Positions 36,581 through 46,700 of a stretch of DNA of 64,000 nucleotides are shown in pieces. Numbering within the stretch: the first letter of the stretch is position 1; every line of letters begins with the position of its first letter. Origin of the DNA: Ignavibacteriales bacterium (GTDB lineage Bacteria > Bacteroidota > Ignavibacteria > Ignavibacteriales > Melioribacteraceae); contig JAGUYK010000006.1 of NCBI GenBank assembly GCA_020061355.1, positions 248,001 through 312,000 on the forward strand, given 5' to 3'. A program made the translations under genes and the position numbers. The notes beneath the pieces are model-generated. The model was not told the DNA's origin. It searched no databases and worked only from the letters and a program-made list of their open reading frames with translations.

Positions 36581-36937
36581 TTAGTGAACTGTGATTGAGG
36601 GTTAGTTTATTGTAATTTGTTGTTGAGAATAATGTTAGCAATTTAAAAATTACAAAATTGTTCCCTTGGAATTATCTTTCTTTATCGAACTGATTTATAA
36701 AGAAGGTGTTGAGTAATCAAATTTTTTCTCTGCATGCTTTGCGTAAAAACCTTTTTGACTATAGTAAAGCTAGAATTAATTTCACAGAAAGAAATACAAA
36801 TTATTCTTGATATTTAAAATACCAACCGCGACGTTGCATTAGAACCCGCTAAACAACTGCCCTCTTAAAACGTTTATAGGATTTCACTCGGGAAAATTGC
36901 AAGCCCCAACCTTAAATGTCCAGGTTTGTGATTACAA
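36581..36937. other. non-coding gap with a degenerate repeat
   Basis: A 357-base gap between the convergent GH97 and serpin genes. It contains TTTTTCTCTGC at 36723-36733 followed by CTTTGCG at 36737-36743, a decayed copy of the repeat upstream of the GH97 gene. No open frame, tRNA or clear terminator hairpin was found. Confidence 0.5.
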
Positions 36938-38158
36938 TTAAGAAGGATCCTCAAGCTTTCCGATAAAGAGAATACAATTGCTGTTCTTCTCCCTTATTAC
37001 AAATATGAATGGTCTATCCAATCGAATTACCGTATCCATAATTGAAGTAAGGCCGATTTCAACGGAGGTAACCGCCGCGGCTTCTGTTCCTTCTTCGTTA
37101 ACATCTACAAATGTTTTGTGCTCAACATTGCTGATGTAGGCATTCTCAGACCCATCGTAAAGCTTTTTAAAATTTGCCCCATAAGGATCGAATGCAACAC
37201 TCATACCCAAGGCTTTCAAAGTGTTATTGAGATTTAACTTGTACTCAAGTTTGAACCTCGGCATGTAGAGTTCCTTTTTCATCTTAACTAAATTACTTAT
37301 CAGCCCGCTCCATGTTGCATCTGTCAGTGAGTTCAACACGTCATTAAGTGATTTATCTTTGTCCGGCAGCAGAATTGTCATGCTGAAGCTACCTTTTCCG
37401 TATGGAAGGTCTATAACGGTAAATGTATCGTTCGAAGAAAGATAAAAATCGTTTTCGAGGTTCATCATTTTACAGGGGACTTTTTCGCCGGATTGTTTTG
37501 TGAAGAGATCGTCGCGTGTTTTATTCTTATCAAATTGATATTTCCATGTTCCTTTAAAATAGATTGCATTTATGAGGAACATAATTGTTTGCGCATCAAT
37601 CTTTTCAACTATCTTATCGATCTTACCGTTTGTGGATTCCTTAACCCAGTTGTTTATTATGTTAATTGTAGCAGGATCGCCAAAGTTCATCGGGTTTATC
37701 GTTGCATTGAAATATTTCCGGTTGGTTTCTATAAAATTCTGTTTGAAAGGGATTGTGTTACGGTACCAGATAGAATTGGCAATCTGTATAATTACTTCGC
37801 GGTCTATCTTAGTTAGAAGTTCTATAAGCGATTGATATGATTCGTTCGTTTCTTGCTGGGTGATATCCGCTAATGATAATGTTTTGCGCATCGCATCGTA
37901 TGTTTCACCTTCGGCCCCGTTGAGGGTCATTCCAAGCGCCATTGCAATGCTTAGAGGAGAAATGAATACATTCTTTTCCTGTTCGGCTTCGGCAATTTTT
38001 TTGAATATTTTTAACGAGAAATTATCTGCTGAAGAAACAAGTTGCTTTTCTATACGCGTTAGTTCGCGGATGGGTACCTCGTCGCTGTATTGTGAGGACG
38101 TTTCGCACCCGGCGCAGATAATAATCATTGAAGCGAGAATAACTTTTAATTTACCCAT
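36938..38158 (-). CDS. serpin-family protease inhibitor, probable lipoprotein
   Basis: A 406-residue serpin. The signal sequence ends CAGC (Cys18), a plausible but not textbook lipobox. The body has FKIFKKIAEAEQEKNVFISP and SIAMALGMTLNGAEGETYDA. The reactive loop hinge EEGTEAAAVTSVEIG (residues 355-369) has the small residues needed for loop insertion, so it should be inhibitory. The P1 residue lies near Leu370-Ser372. The end has the breach motif RPFIFVIREKNSNCILFIG. Bacterial serpins trap serine or cysteine proteases. Lipoprotein anchoring would place it in the envelope, next to a peptidase gene. Confidence 0.9.
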   Translation of the reverse strand: MGKLKVILASMIIICAGCETSSQYSDEVPIRELTRIEKQLVSSADNFSLKIFKKIAEAEQEKNVFISPLSIAMALGMTLNGAEGETYDAMRKTLSLADITQQETNESYQSLIELLTKIDREVIIQIANSIWYRNTIPFKQNFIETNRKYFNATINPMNFGDPATINIINNWVKESTNGKIDKIVEKIDAQTIMFLINAIYFKGTWKYQFDKNKTRDDLFTKQSGEKVPCKMMNLENDFYLSSNDTFTVIDLPYGKGSFSMTILLPDKDKSLNDVLNSLTDATWSGLISNLVKMKKELYMPRFKLEYKLNLNNTLKALGMSVAFDPYGANFKKLYDGSENAYISNVEHKTFVDVNEEGTEAAAVTSVEIGLTSIMDTVIRLDRPFIFVIREKNSNCILFIGKLEDPS

Positions 38159-38237
38159 GTCATCAACTCCATTTCTTCACAGCCGAATCATATGAAAATA
38201 AATAGAAAAGTTCTATGGATTAATTAGTGGATAAGTT

Positions 38238-38274
38238 AACCTTGAAGGTTGGCGGTGCCTAAACCTTCAAGGTT
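38238..38274 (-). terminator. inverted-repeat hairpin after the M28-PPIase gene
   Basis: Thirteen-base perfect arms, AACCTTGAAGGTT (38238-38250) and AACCTTCAAGGTT (38262-38274), with an 11-base GC-rich loop. It lies ten bases past the stop of the M28 fusion gene, so it can act as its terminator. Each arm is itself nearly palindromic, which is more typical of a dispersed repeat than of a simple terminator. Confidence 0.6.
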
Positions 38275-38283
38275 ATTGGAAGT

Positions 38284-40674
38284 TTATTTTATGGCTGTGA
38301 CTTCAATTTCATATACAAGACTGGTAAACGGGGGAATGATAAATCGTTTTTTCCCTTCGATCATCTTCGCATAGAAACCATTATTGCCGTAAGCTTTATC
38401 GAATGGTACAACAACTTTTCGTTTTTCACCGGATTTCATTTCACTTAAAATCTCGTCAAGTCCCGGATTTATCTTTGTCGTACCGATTGTGTAGCTAAAA
38501 GTTTCCGGAGCAACGATATAATTAGTTGGTTTTCCATCTTCGCTTGTGCTAACGAATGGAAACTCTTTTAAAAGTGACGTCCCCCTGTAGCTGACCGTTA
38601 ATATTGACCCGGTGTTCGGTTTTTCGACTATACCTTCTTTTATAATAGTATACTTCACACCACTCACAGTTGATTTAGCTCCCGGCAAAACTTTTTTAAT
38701 CGCAATCTCTTCATCTTTTGCTCTTTTTTCTTCTTCAACCTTTACTTTTGTTTTTGCTTCTTCAACCATTTTTCGGAATGATTCATCAGTAACATTAAAT
38801 TTATTTGCCTTCTCACCGATTCTAGTTATTGAAACACTCTTAATCGTATCGCCCTGAACTATTTTTTCAACTACATCCATTCCTTCTGCAACCCAGCCGA
38901 ACAATGTATAATTTCCATCAAGATAAGAACGGTCGCCGAGTGTAATGTAGAATTGACTTCCGTTAGTATGCGGACCTGCATTAGCCATTCCAAGCATTCC
39001 GGCTTTATCATGACTAAGTTTTGAATAGATCTCATTCGGGAATTGATATCCAGGTCCTTCAGTTTCTTTTACTGTTTTAGGCATGCCGGCTTGAATCACA
39101 TGACCCGGTACGACGCGGTGCCAGATGGATCCGTTATAATATGGCATTTCTTCTTTAAGAGCTTCATTCTTTATCTTGCCTTCTGCAAGTCCTATAAAGT
39201 TTGCTGCGGTCATTGGAACGTTTTCGTAATCTAGTGCCAATGTAATTCTTCCCTTGTTGGTGTTCAGATCAGCATAAACTCCGTCGTGTAAGAATGCACC
39301 TTCGCGCGGAATAAGTTGATCCATATTAGCCATTTGATATGCAAGCAGAGCATAAACAAGTGCGCTGTGTTCCTGCGCGTCGGGAATTATTTGATCATAA
39401 GTATCGAGCATGCTGTGCCATGTTGTTCCATATTGATGCGGTCCCTGTGTTCTAAGCCAAGGTGCTGGAACACCCTCCATTACAAACGAATGACTATCGG
39501 TTCCGCCTCTACCGGCACGCCTTATCATTCCGGTTTCCTGAAGTGAGAATTTGTAATTCAGATCAAGATTTTCGATTGGTTCGATTATAGGTTTAATAAA
39601 GTCATAAATTACTTTTGGAACACCCATTGCAGTAACAGGATTTGTTCCGCTATCGTTATTCATCATAATAGAAATTTTTGAGAGTTTATGTTTATTCTTT
39701 GCAACCCATGCTCTTGAGCCAATCAGACCGCGTTCTTCTGCCGCGTAGAGTTGAACCATTATTGATCGTTTTGGTTTTACGCCGGCTTTGGTGAGAATTC
39801 TAATTGCCTCCATCATTCTTGAAACACCAGATCCATTATCAACGGCACCGGTTGCATGATCGTATGAATCGAGATGTGCGCCAAGTATTACATATTCGTC
39901 GGGAAATTGAGTCCCGGGAATCCAAGCAATTACGTTATGATATTTAACAGGTCCCTGATAGAAGAAATTGCGGATATCGAATTCAAGAATTACTTCTTCA
40001 CCTTTTCCAACCAATGATTTAATTTGATTGAATTGCGTATCAATCAATTTTATGTCAGGTAAAGTCGGAAGCTCGCCCCATGATTTTATATGTCTTACAT
40101 CGAATAATCGAAAAGGAATTTTGGTTAGCTGGATTGTCCCAAGCGCACCTGCTTCAGTTAGTTTAATTGTAATCTGGTTGATTGAATCTCTATCCCGCGG
40201 GTAACCGGAATTTTCGCCATCAATTAAAACCCATGCCCCTTTAATTTTATCTTTTAACGAATCTATTTTGTTGATGTCGGTAGGTAGAACCAGAACATGC
40301 CCTTTTTGTTTTCCTTTTGTTCCCGATGTATAACCGGGCGTTCCGAATTCAAGATACAATTCAAACGGTTTGATCATTTTTCCAAACCACGGTCCGCGGT
40401 TAAATCCAACAGCTTCTTCAGCAACTTCATCCAGTTCAGCTTTCAAGCCCCATGATAGGAATTCATTCAATGCCCAATTGGCAGCATTGGTATAAGCATC
40501 GGATCCGGTTGATCTTCCGCCGAAACGGTTGCATAAGTAATCCTGGTGAACCATAGTGCGATTTTCGCTTTTGCCAATCTCAATAATTTTTTGAAAAAAT
40601 TGGTCCTGCTGGGGAAAGATGTAGGAAGAAATTAGGAAAAGGAATAGAGTGATTAAAGAGTAATAACGTTTCAT
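38284..40674 (-). CDS. exported M28 peptidase-cyclophilin-FKBP fusion
   Basis: A 796-residue protein with a signal peptide (cleavage near residue 21) and three enzyme modules. Module 1 (about 30-455) is an M28 aminopeptidase with zinc ligands and catalytic residues His267, Asp279, Glu313/Glu314, Asp341 and His420, with a PA-like insert around 120-220. Module 2 (about 465-618) is a cyclophilin: WHRVVPGHVIQAG with Arg520, GPHTNGSQFYITL, and NYTLFGWVAEGMDVVEKI. After a charged helical linker (632-665), module 3 (672-796) is an FKBP-type fold with PGLDEILSEMKSGEKRKVVV and FIIPPFTSLVYEIEV. Cleavage of N-terminal residues and two kinds of prolyl isomerisation are thus joined in one exported polypeptide. 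The frame is intact and there is no sign of a frameshift. Confidence 0.9.
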   Translation of the reverse strand: MKRYYSLITLFLFLISSYIFPQQDQFFQKIIEIGKSENRTMVHQDYLCNRFGGRSTGSDAYTNAANWALNEFLSWGLKAELDEVAEEAVGFNRGPWFGKMIKPFELYLEFGTPGYTSGTKGKQKGHVLVLPTDINKIDSLKDKIKGAWVLIDGENSGYPRDRDSINQITIKLTEAGALGTIQLTKIPFRLFDVRHIKSWGELPTLPDIKLIDTQFNQIKSLVGKGEEVILEFDIRNFFYQGPVKYHNVIAWIPGTQFPDEYVILGAHLDSYDHATGAVDNGSGVSRMMEAIRILTKAGVKPKRSIMVQLYAAEERGLIGSRAWVAKNKHKLSKISIMMNNDSGTNPVTAMGVPKVIYDFIKPIIEPIENLDLNYKFSLQETGMIRRAGRGGTDSHSFVMEGVPAPWLRTQGPHQYGTTWHSMLDTYDQIIPDAQEHSALVYALLAYQMANMDQLIPREGAFLHDGVYADLNTNKGRITLALDYENVPMTAANFIGLAEGKIKNEALKEEMPYYNGSIWHRVVPGHVIQAGMPKTVKETEGPGYQFPNEIYSKLSHDKAGMLGMANAGPHTNGSQFYITLGDRSYLDGNYTLFGWVAEGMDVVEKIVQGDTIKSVSITRIGEKANKFNVTDESFRKMVEEAKTKVKVEEEKRAKDEEIAIKKVLPGAKSTVSGVKYTIIKEGIVEKPNTGSILTVSYRGTSLLKEFPFVSTSEDGKPTNYIVAPETFSYTIGTTKINPGLDEILSEMKSGEKRKVVVPFDKAYGNNGFYAKMIEGKKRFIIPPFTSLVYEIEVTAIK

Positions 40675-40721
40675 GGCTGTTCCATATTTGTTTCGAGTAA
40701 TTGTCTAAAATTATATAAAAC

Positions 40722-40739
40722 ATTTTTGTGCACAAAAAT
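40722..40739. promoter_or_regulatory. 18-base perfect palindrome between divergent genes
   Basis: ATTTTTGTG followed by its reverse complement CACAAAAAT, with no spacer. It sits about 48 bases upstream of the M28-fusion start and 51 bases upstream of the LTD gene start, almost centred. This is the expected position for an operator acting on both promoters. No cognate regulator is identified. Confidence 0.45.
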
Positions 40740-40790
40740 TTATTTCTTATTATTTTACAATTGCATTTTTAAAACTTTAAATGTAGCAAT

Positions 40791-43700
40791 ATGAAAAAAG
40801 CGACCATCCTCGTTTTTATCATATCTTCTTTTTTTCCCTCTTTCCTAATAATAGCTCAAACCGGTTCATCAATAACATTCAGTGAAATTATGTTTTATCC
40901 ACTGGAACCGAATGGAGAGTTTGTGGAGATCTATAATACCTCAACAACCGAGACATTTGATATCGCTAACTTTAAATTCAAGTACTATACATCCTCAAAC
41001 AATAATTTGCTACCGGTATCCGGCGGCACTCTTCTTGGTCCCGGAAAATTTGCTGTGATAGTTCAGGGTAATTATGATTATTCCAATGGTTTTTATAAAA
41101 CGGTAATTCCACCCGGAACAATTGTAATGAAAACCAGCGGAAATAGTTTTGGCTCATCTGGCATGGCAAACACTACAAGTCGAGAAATTAATTTGATTAA
41201 CTCTGCCGGTCAGACGATTGATACATATACGTATTCGGCTAATAATTCCGCGGGAATCCCGGATGAGAAAATCATTCTTGATAAAAATAACGGAACAGCT
41301 AACTGGTCAAATGGAAATGTATCTAATGGAACGCCCGGAAAAAAGAACTCTGTTTCGCCAACAGATTATGATTTGAGTATTGATTTCATGGAGTATTCAC
41401 CGATAATTTCGACGGCGAAAGATTCCCTATTTATAAAATTTGTAATAAAAAATTTAGGAAGAGGTCAGGCAAATAATTTTTCGATTGATATTTTTTACGA
41501 TTCTAATTCCGACTCAACGGGTCAGCAATCTGAAAATATTTTCTCTAAAACTTATGCAAGTCTTGCCGTGGATGATTCGACAATAATCACAGTTTCATTT
41601 TTCCCTCCGCTTCCGGGCGATTACCGTTTTTTGGGATTTGTTATATACGCAGCCGACGAAAAATTATCTAATAATAATATCATAAAGGTCATTGCTGTTG
41701 CTGATAAAATCACGACGTACAATGAAATAGTAATCAATGAAATTATGTACGCACCGACCGGCGATGAACCTGAGTGGATAGAAGTGTTTAATAATTCAAT
41801 ACAAACAATAAATCTAAAAAATTGGAGAATGGGTGATAATAGCGGGAGCGCAATAATTTCAAGTAGCGATTATCCGCTTGCACCGAAGGAATATCTTGTA
41901 ATTAGTAAAGACGCAATCATCGAAAGTGTACATAGCAACATTTCTAAATTACTTATTAGATCGATTCCAACATTAAATAACAGCGGAGATAATGTAATTC
42001 TCCGTGATCTATACGGTCGAACAATTGACAGCACAATATATAGTCCCTTGTGGGGTGGAAATACCGGCGGAAAATCACTTGAAAGAAAATCAACGATGGT
42101 ATCAAGCCTGGATCAAAGTAATTGGGGGTCTTCAATTAGCAGAAATAGATCAACACCGGGTGAAATAAACTCAATTTCACAAAAAGATTTTGATCTATCG
42201 GTCATCTCGTTAACAAGTATATCTCCTTATGCAGAAACAGGAAAAGAATTGATTTTAAATACTTTAATAAAAAATACAGGGGTGATGAGAGCCGAGAATT
42301 TCGAAATAAGATTATATCGGGATGAAAATCTAAATCAAATCGGCGAAGACTTAGAATTGATTAGCCAGAAGGAAATATTAGCATTGGAGCAGGATCAAAT
42401 TATCAACGAACAATTTACCACACAGGATTTTACTGCCGGAACAAATCAATTTATAGTCTCGATAAACTTTACTCTTGATGAATTCCCGGATAACAATTCT
42501 TTCTTATTTAGTATTACCGGTGTAGAGATAAACGAGATGCGCGGTGATTTAGTGATTAATGAAATAATGTATGCACCTAATGCACCGGAACCTGAATGGA
42601 TAGAAGTTTTCAATCGCAGCACCAAGCAGATTAACATGCTTGGTTATAAAATTGCAGATGATGCCACAATAACAAGAGTGATTAATTCTCCTCTTTTATT
42701 AAGTTCCGGAAATTATCTCGTAATTGCAAAAGACAGTTCTATAGTGGATAAGCACGGATCTATATCAGCGCTTGCAATAAGTAATTTCGCGACAATGAAC
42801 AATTCGCATGACTGCGCTGTGCTTCTTGATTCATTGAATCGCGTTATTGATTCGCTGGATTACAAATCAACGTGGGGCGGGACAAATGGTAAATCTCTCG
42901 AAAGAATAGACGTAAATAATCCTCCAACCGACTCTTCAAATTGGAAAACTTCAAAAGCAATTCAGGGTTCAACCCCGGGACGTTTCAATTCTGTAACTCT
43001 ATATGATTATAATCTCTCAGTCTCGATTATTTCGCACTCACCATTGCTGCCTGTAAGAGGGGATTCGATAATAGTAACTATAGGGATTGATAATGTTGGG
43101 AAGAACGCCGCACAAAGTTTTTCTCTTGAGCTCCATGATGATATAAATTATGACAGCACGGCTAATAGTAGCGAACGGATCTTCGTAAAAAATTATCAAT
43201 TGCTGAAAGAGAATTCCTCGCTAACAGAACAAATAAAAATTCTTACAGATGAAGTCCGTTTATATAGGATAATTGCAAAAGTAAATTTCGATTTTGATGA
43301 AGACTTAACAAATAATACATCAATGACAGAATTTATAGTTGCGGAAATTCCGGCGAGCATTAATGATATTGTAATTAATGAGATAATGTTTGCCCCGGCG
43401 GGTGATGAACCGGAGTGGATTGAATTATATAACCGCTCTAACCGTGAATTGAATTTGAAAAACTGGAAGCTCGGCGACAATACATCTCTAACACCGATAT
43501 CAACCACAGATTATATTATTGTTGCTGGTGAATACCTTATTATAAGCAGTGAATCAAACCTCGCAAATTTCTATAACATTCCATCTAAATTAATAAGCAC
43601 GCCTTTTCCGGGTTTAAGCAACACAGGTGATGATGTTAAACTAAAAGATAATCTGAATAGAACAATAGACAGTCTGAAGTATTTACCGGTCTGGGGCGGT

Positions 43701-46700
43701 ACCGGCGGAAAATCACTTGAACGGAAGTGTGCCGATTCCATCTCCGTAAATAAATCGAATTGGGGATCATCTATTAGTAAATTTCGGGCTACACCGGGAA
43801 CAAAAAATTCGATTACACAGCGGTATAAAGATCTGGCAATTAGGAATTTTAGATTCAATTATAAATATGCATACGATGATTTAACGGCATCGGCACTTTT
43901 CTGGATTATGAATATCGGAATCGAATTAGCCGAAAAGTATCAATATAAGGTATATAATGACTTAAATAATAATCAGGATTTGGAGTTAGACGAGTTGATA
44001 AACGAAGGAAGAGGAAATTCAATACTATCAAAAGATAGCGTTAGAATTGAATTTGTTCCGTCAAAATATTTGCTGGGCGAGAACATAATTTATGTAGCAA
44101 TTGAATATGAGGGTGATGAGAATCCTGAAAATGACCGGTCAGTTGCAAAAATAATCGGTGTTAAGCCATCCGAACAAAGAGGAGACCTTGTTATAAACGA
44201 AATTATGTATTTGCCAAACTTTCCGGAACCCGAATGGATTGAAATATTTAATAAGAGCAACAAAATAATAAATCTTAAAAGTTACCGGATTGCCGATTAC
44301 ACCTCAAAAGCATCAATTACGCAGAAAGACTTTTTTGTTCAGCCGGGGGAATATATTGTTATTTCAAGAGATACAAATATTTTATCACTCTATATTGACT
44401 TGAGCAAAGTAATTATAGCAACAATTCCATCTCTGAATAACGGCGGAGATAGAGTTGTACTTTCCGATTCGCTCAATCGAACTATTGATTCATTGGATTA
44501 TAAATCAACCTGGGGCGGAACATCGGGTAAGTCGCTTGAAAGAATTGATACGGATCGACCCGCAGTTGATTCAACGAATTGGAAAACGGCAACTGCGGAA
44601 AGAGGAACTCCGGGTAAAATAAATTCGGTTTCAAAAAAGAATTTTGATGTTCGATTAACTAATCCAAGGATTTATCCCGAGAAACCGTTAATCGGGGAAA
44701 GTGTTAATATTAATGTTGCTATCTGGAATCCAGGCAAGAATTTAGCCTCATTTGTTTTTAAGCTTTATGAAATACTGGAAGGTGAACAAAAAATATTATT
44801 AAAAGAAACGAACGTTATTATTTCACCTTTGGAAGATGTACTTTTTTTCAAAACGGAAATGGAATATCAGTTTGAAATCCAAAACAAAACAAGAAAATTT
44901 GAATACTTTGCCGATTTTCCACTTGATGAGGATACTACGAATAATAGAATTACATTAAAGGTTCAGCCGGGATTTCATCCCGGATCAGTGGTAATAAATG
45001 AAATTATGTATAACCCGGTTAACGGCGAACCCGAATGGATTGAACTCTACAACAATTCGGAATATGATATCGATCTTGAAGGTTGGTCTATAACCGACAT
45101 TTTAACTACGCCAGTTAAAACGAAGATACAATCAAAGAGCATATTCTTTCCAGGCGAATCATTGCTTGTAATTGCGAAAGATAGAACGGTTAACAATTTC
45201 CATCGTTCAATTCCCTCACAATTAATAATAAACACTTTTGCAAATCTTAACAATGATGCAGATGGTGTTGTAATAAAAGATGTACACGATGTTACAATTG
45301 ATTCAGTAAGGTATGACAAATCATGGGGAGGCGAAAGCGGAAAATCTCTTGAACGTAAATCTCTCTATGATCCATCAAATCATCGCCTTAATTGGAGTTC
45401 ATCAAAAGATGTTGAATTGAGTACGCCGGGAAGAATTAACAGTATTTACCCAAAGGAATATGATTTAACAATAACCGGAATTACAATTGCACCTCTTTAT
45501 GCTGCTTATGATGAAGACGTTAGTATTACGGCTCAGGTATTTAATAACGGGTTGCAAACCGCCTCTCAATTTTCCGTGAATTTTTATTTCATTACAGGAA
45601 ATGACACTTTGTTTTTCAGTCAGGGCAACGGTACAAACTTATCCTCTAAAGATTCGATGCTAGTTTTTTCGGTGGCAAAAATAAAATTAGATAATCCCCG
45701 GCGGGTTTATTGCAAAGTAATATATACAGAAGACATGGATACGCTGAATAATTATTATGCAGCAGACGTCAATTCGGGTTATAAAAGAAATTCGGTTGTA
45801 GTAAGTGAGATTATGTATAATCCGCTTGATGACGAACCGGAATGGATTGAGATTGTAAATAATTCTACAGCACAAATAAATTTAAAAGACTGGAAAGTCA
45901 CGGATCTAATTCCCTCTACAACTAAAGTAAATATTTCAAACAAAGATTTGATATTAGAACCCGGTGATTATGCAATACTAACACCGGACACAAATAAATT
46001 TATGTTTTATCCTCCCCTTAATTTTTTACAGGTGAAATTCGGCTCGCTTGGAAACGCAAATGATGGTATTGCTTTGTTCGATTTCCGCGGTGCAATTATA
46101 GACAGTGTTATCTACAGTTCGAAGTGGGGTGGGACAAAGGGATTTTCTTTAGAAAGGATCTCTTTAAATGCCGCTGGCACCGACAGCATTAATTGGATAA
46201 CATCGTTAAACCAGTTCGGCGCTACTCCGGGTTTTCAGAATTCTATTACATTTGTCCCGCAGTATCAGTCAGGCATTCTTGTTATAAACGAGATTATGTT
46301 CGATCCGGCAACCGGCAATTCCGAGTTTATAGAGTTTTACAATACTTCAACCGATTCACTTCAAATAGGCGGAATGAATTTGATTTGTGGGGGGAATAAA
46401 AAAATTCCTCTTTCACAAACATATTATAAACTTCCACCGCATTCTTATTTGGTCTTTGCGCATGATTCATCGCTTTACGGTAACTATAACAGATTCATGA
46501 TGGAAGGAAATCATCTGTTTTTTAATAGTTCATTAAGTTTATCAAACGAAGGGGCAGAAATTGTTTTAAGAGATTCGCGCAATACAAAATTAGATTCGGT
46601 TTATTATTCTCCTAATTGGCACAATAGAAATCTTGTTACAACAAAAAACCGTTCTTTAGAAAGATTAAATCCGCTACTCGGTTCTAATGAAAGTTCAAAT

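Noticed and set aside
40881-46700. Regular repeats in the LTD gene as a CRISPR or mobile-element array
   Set aside because: The period is about 800 bases, in frame, diverged at DNA level, and each unit folds as a protein domain, so it is an in-gene repeat.
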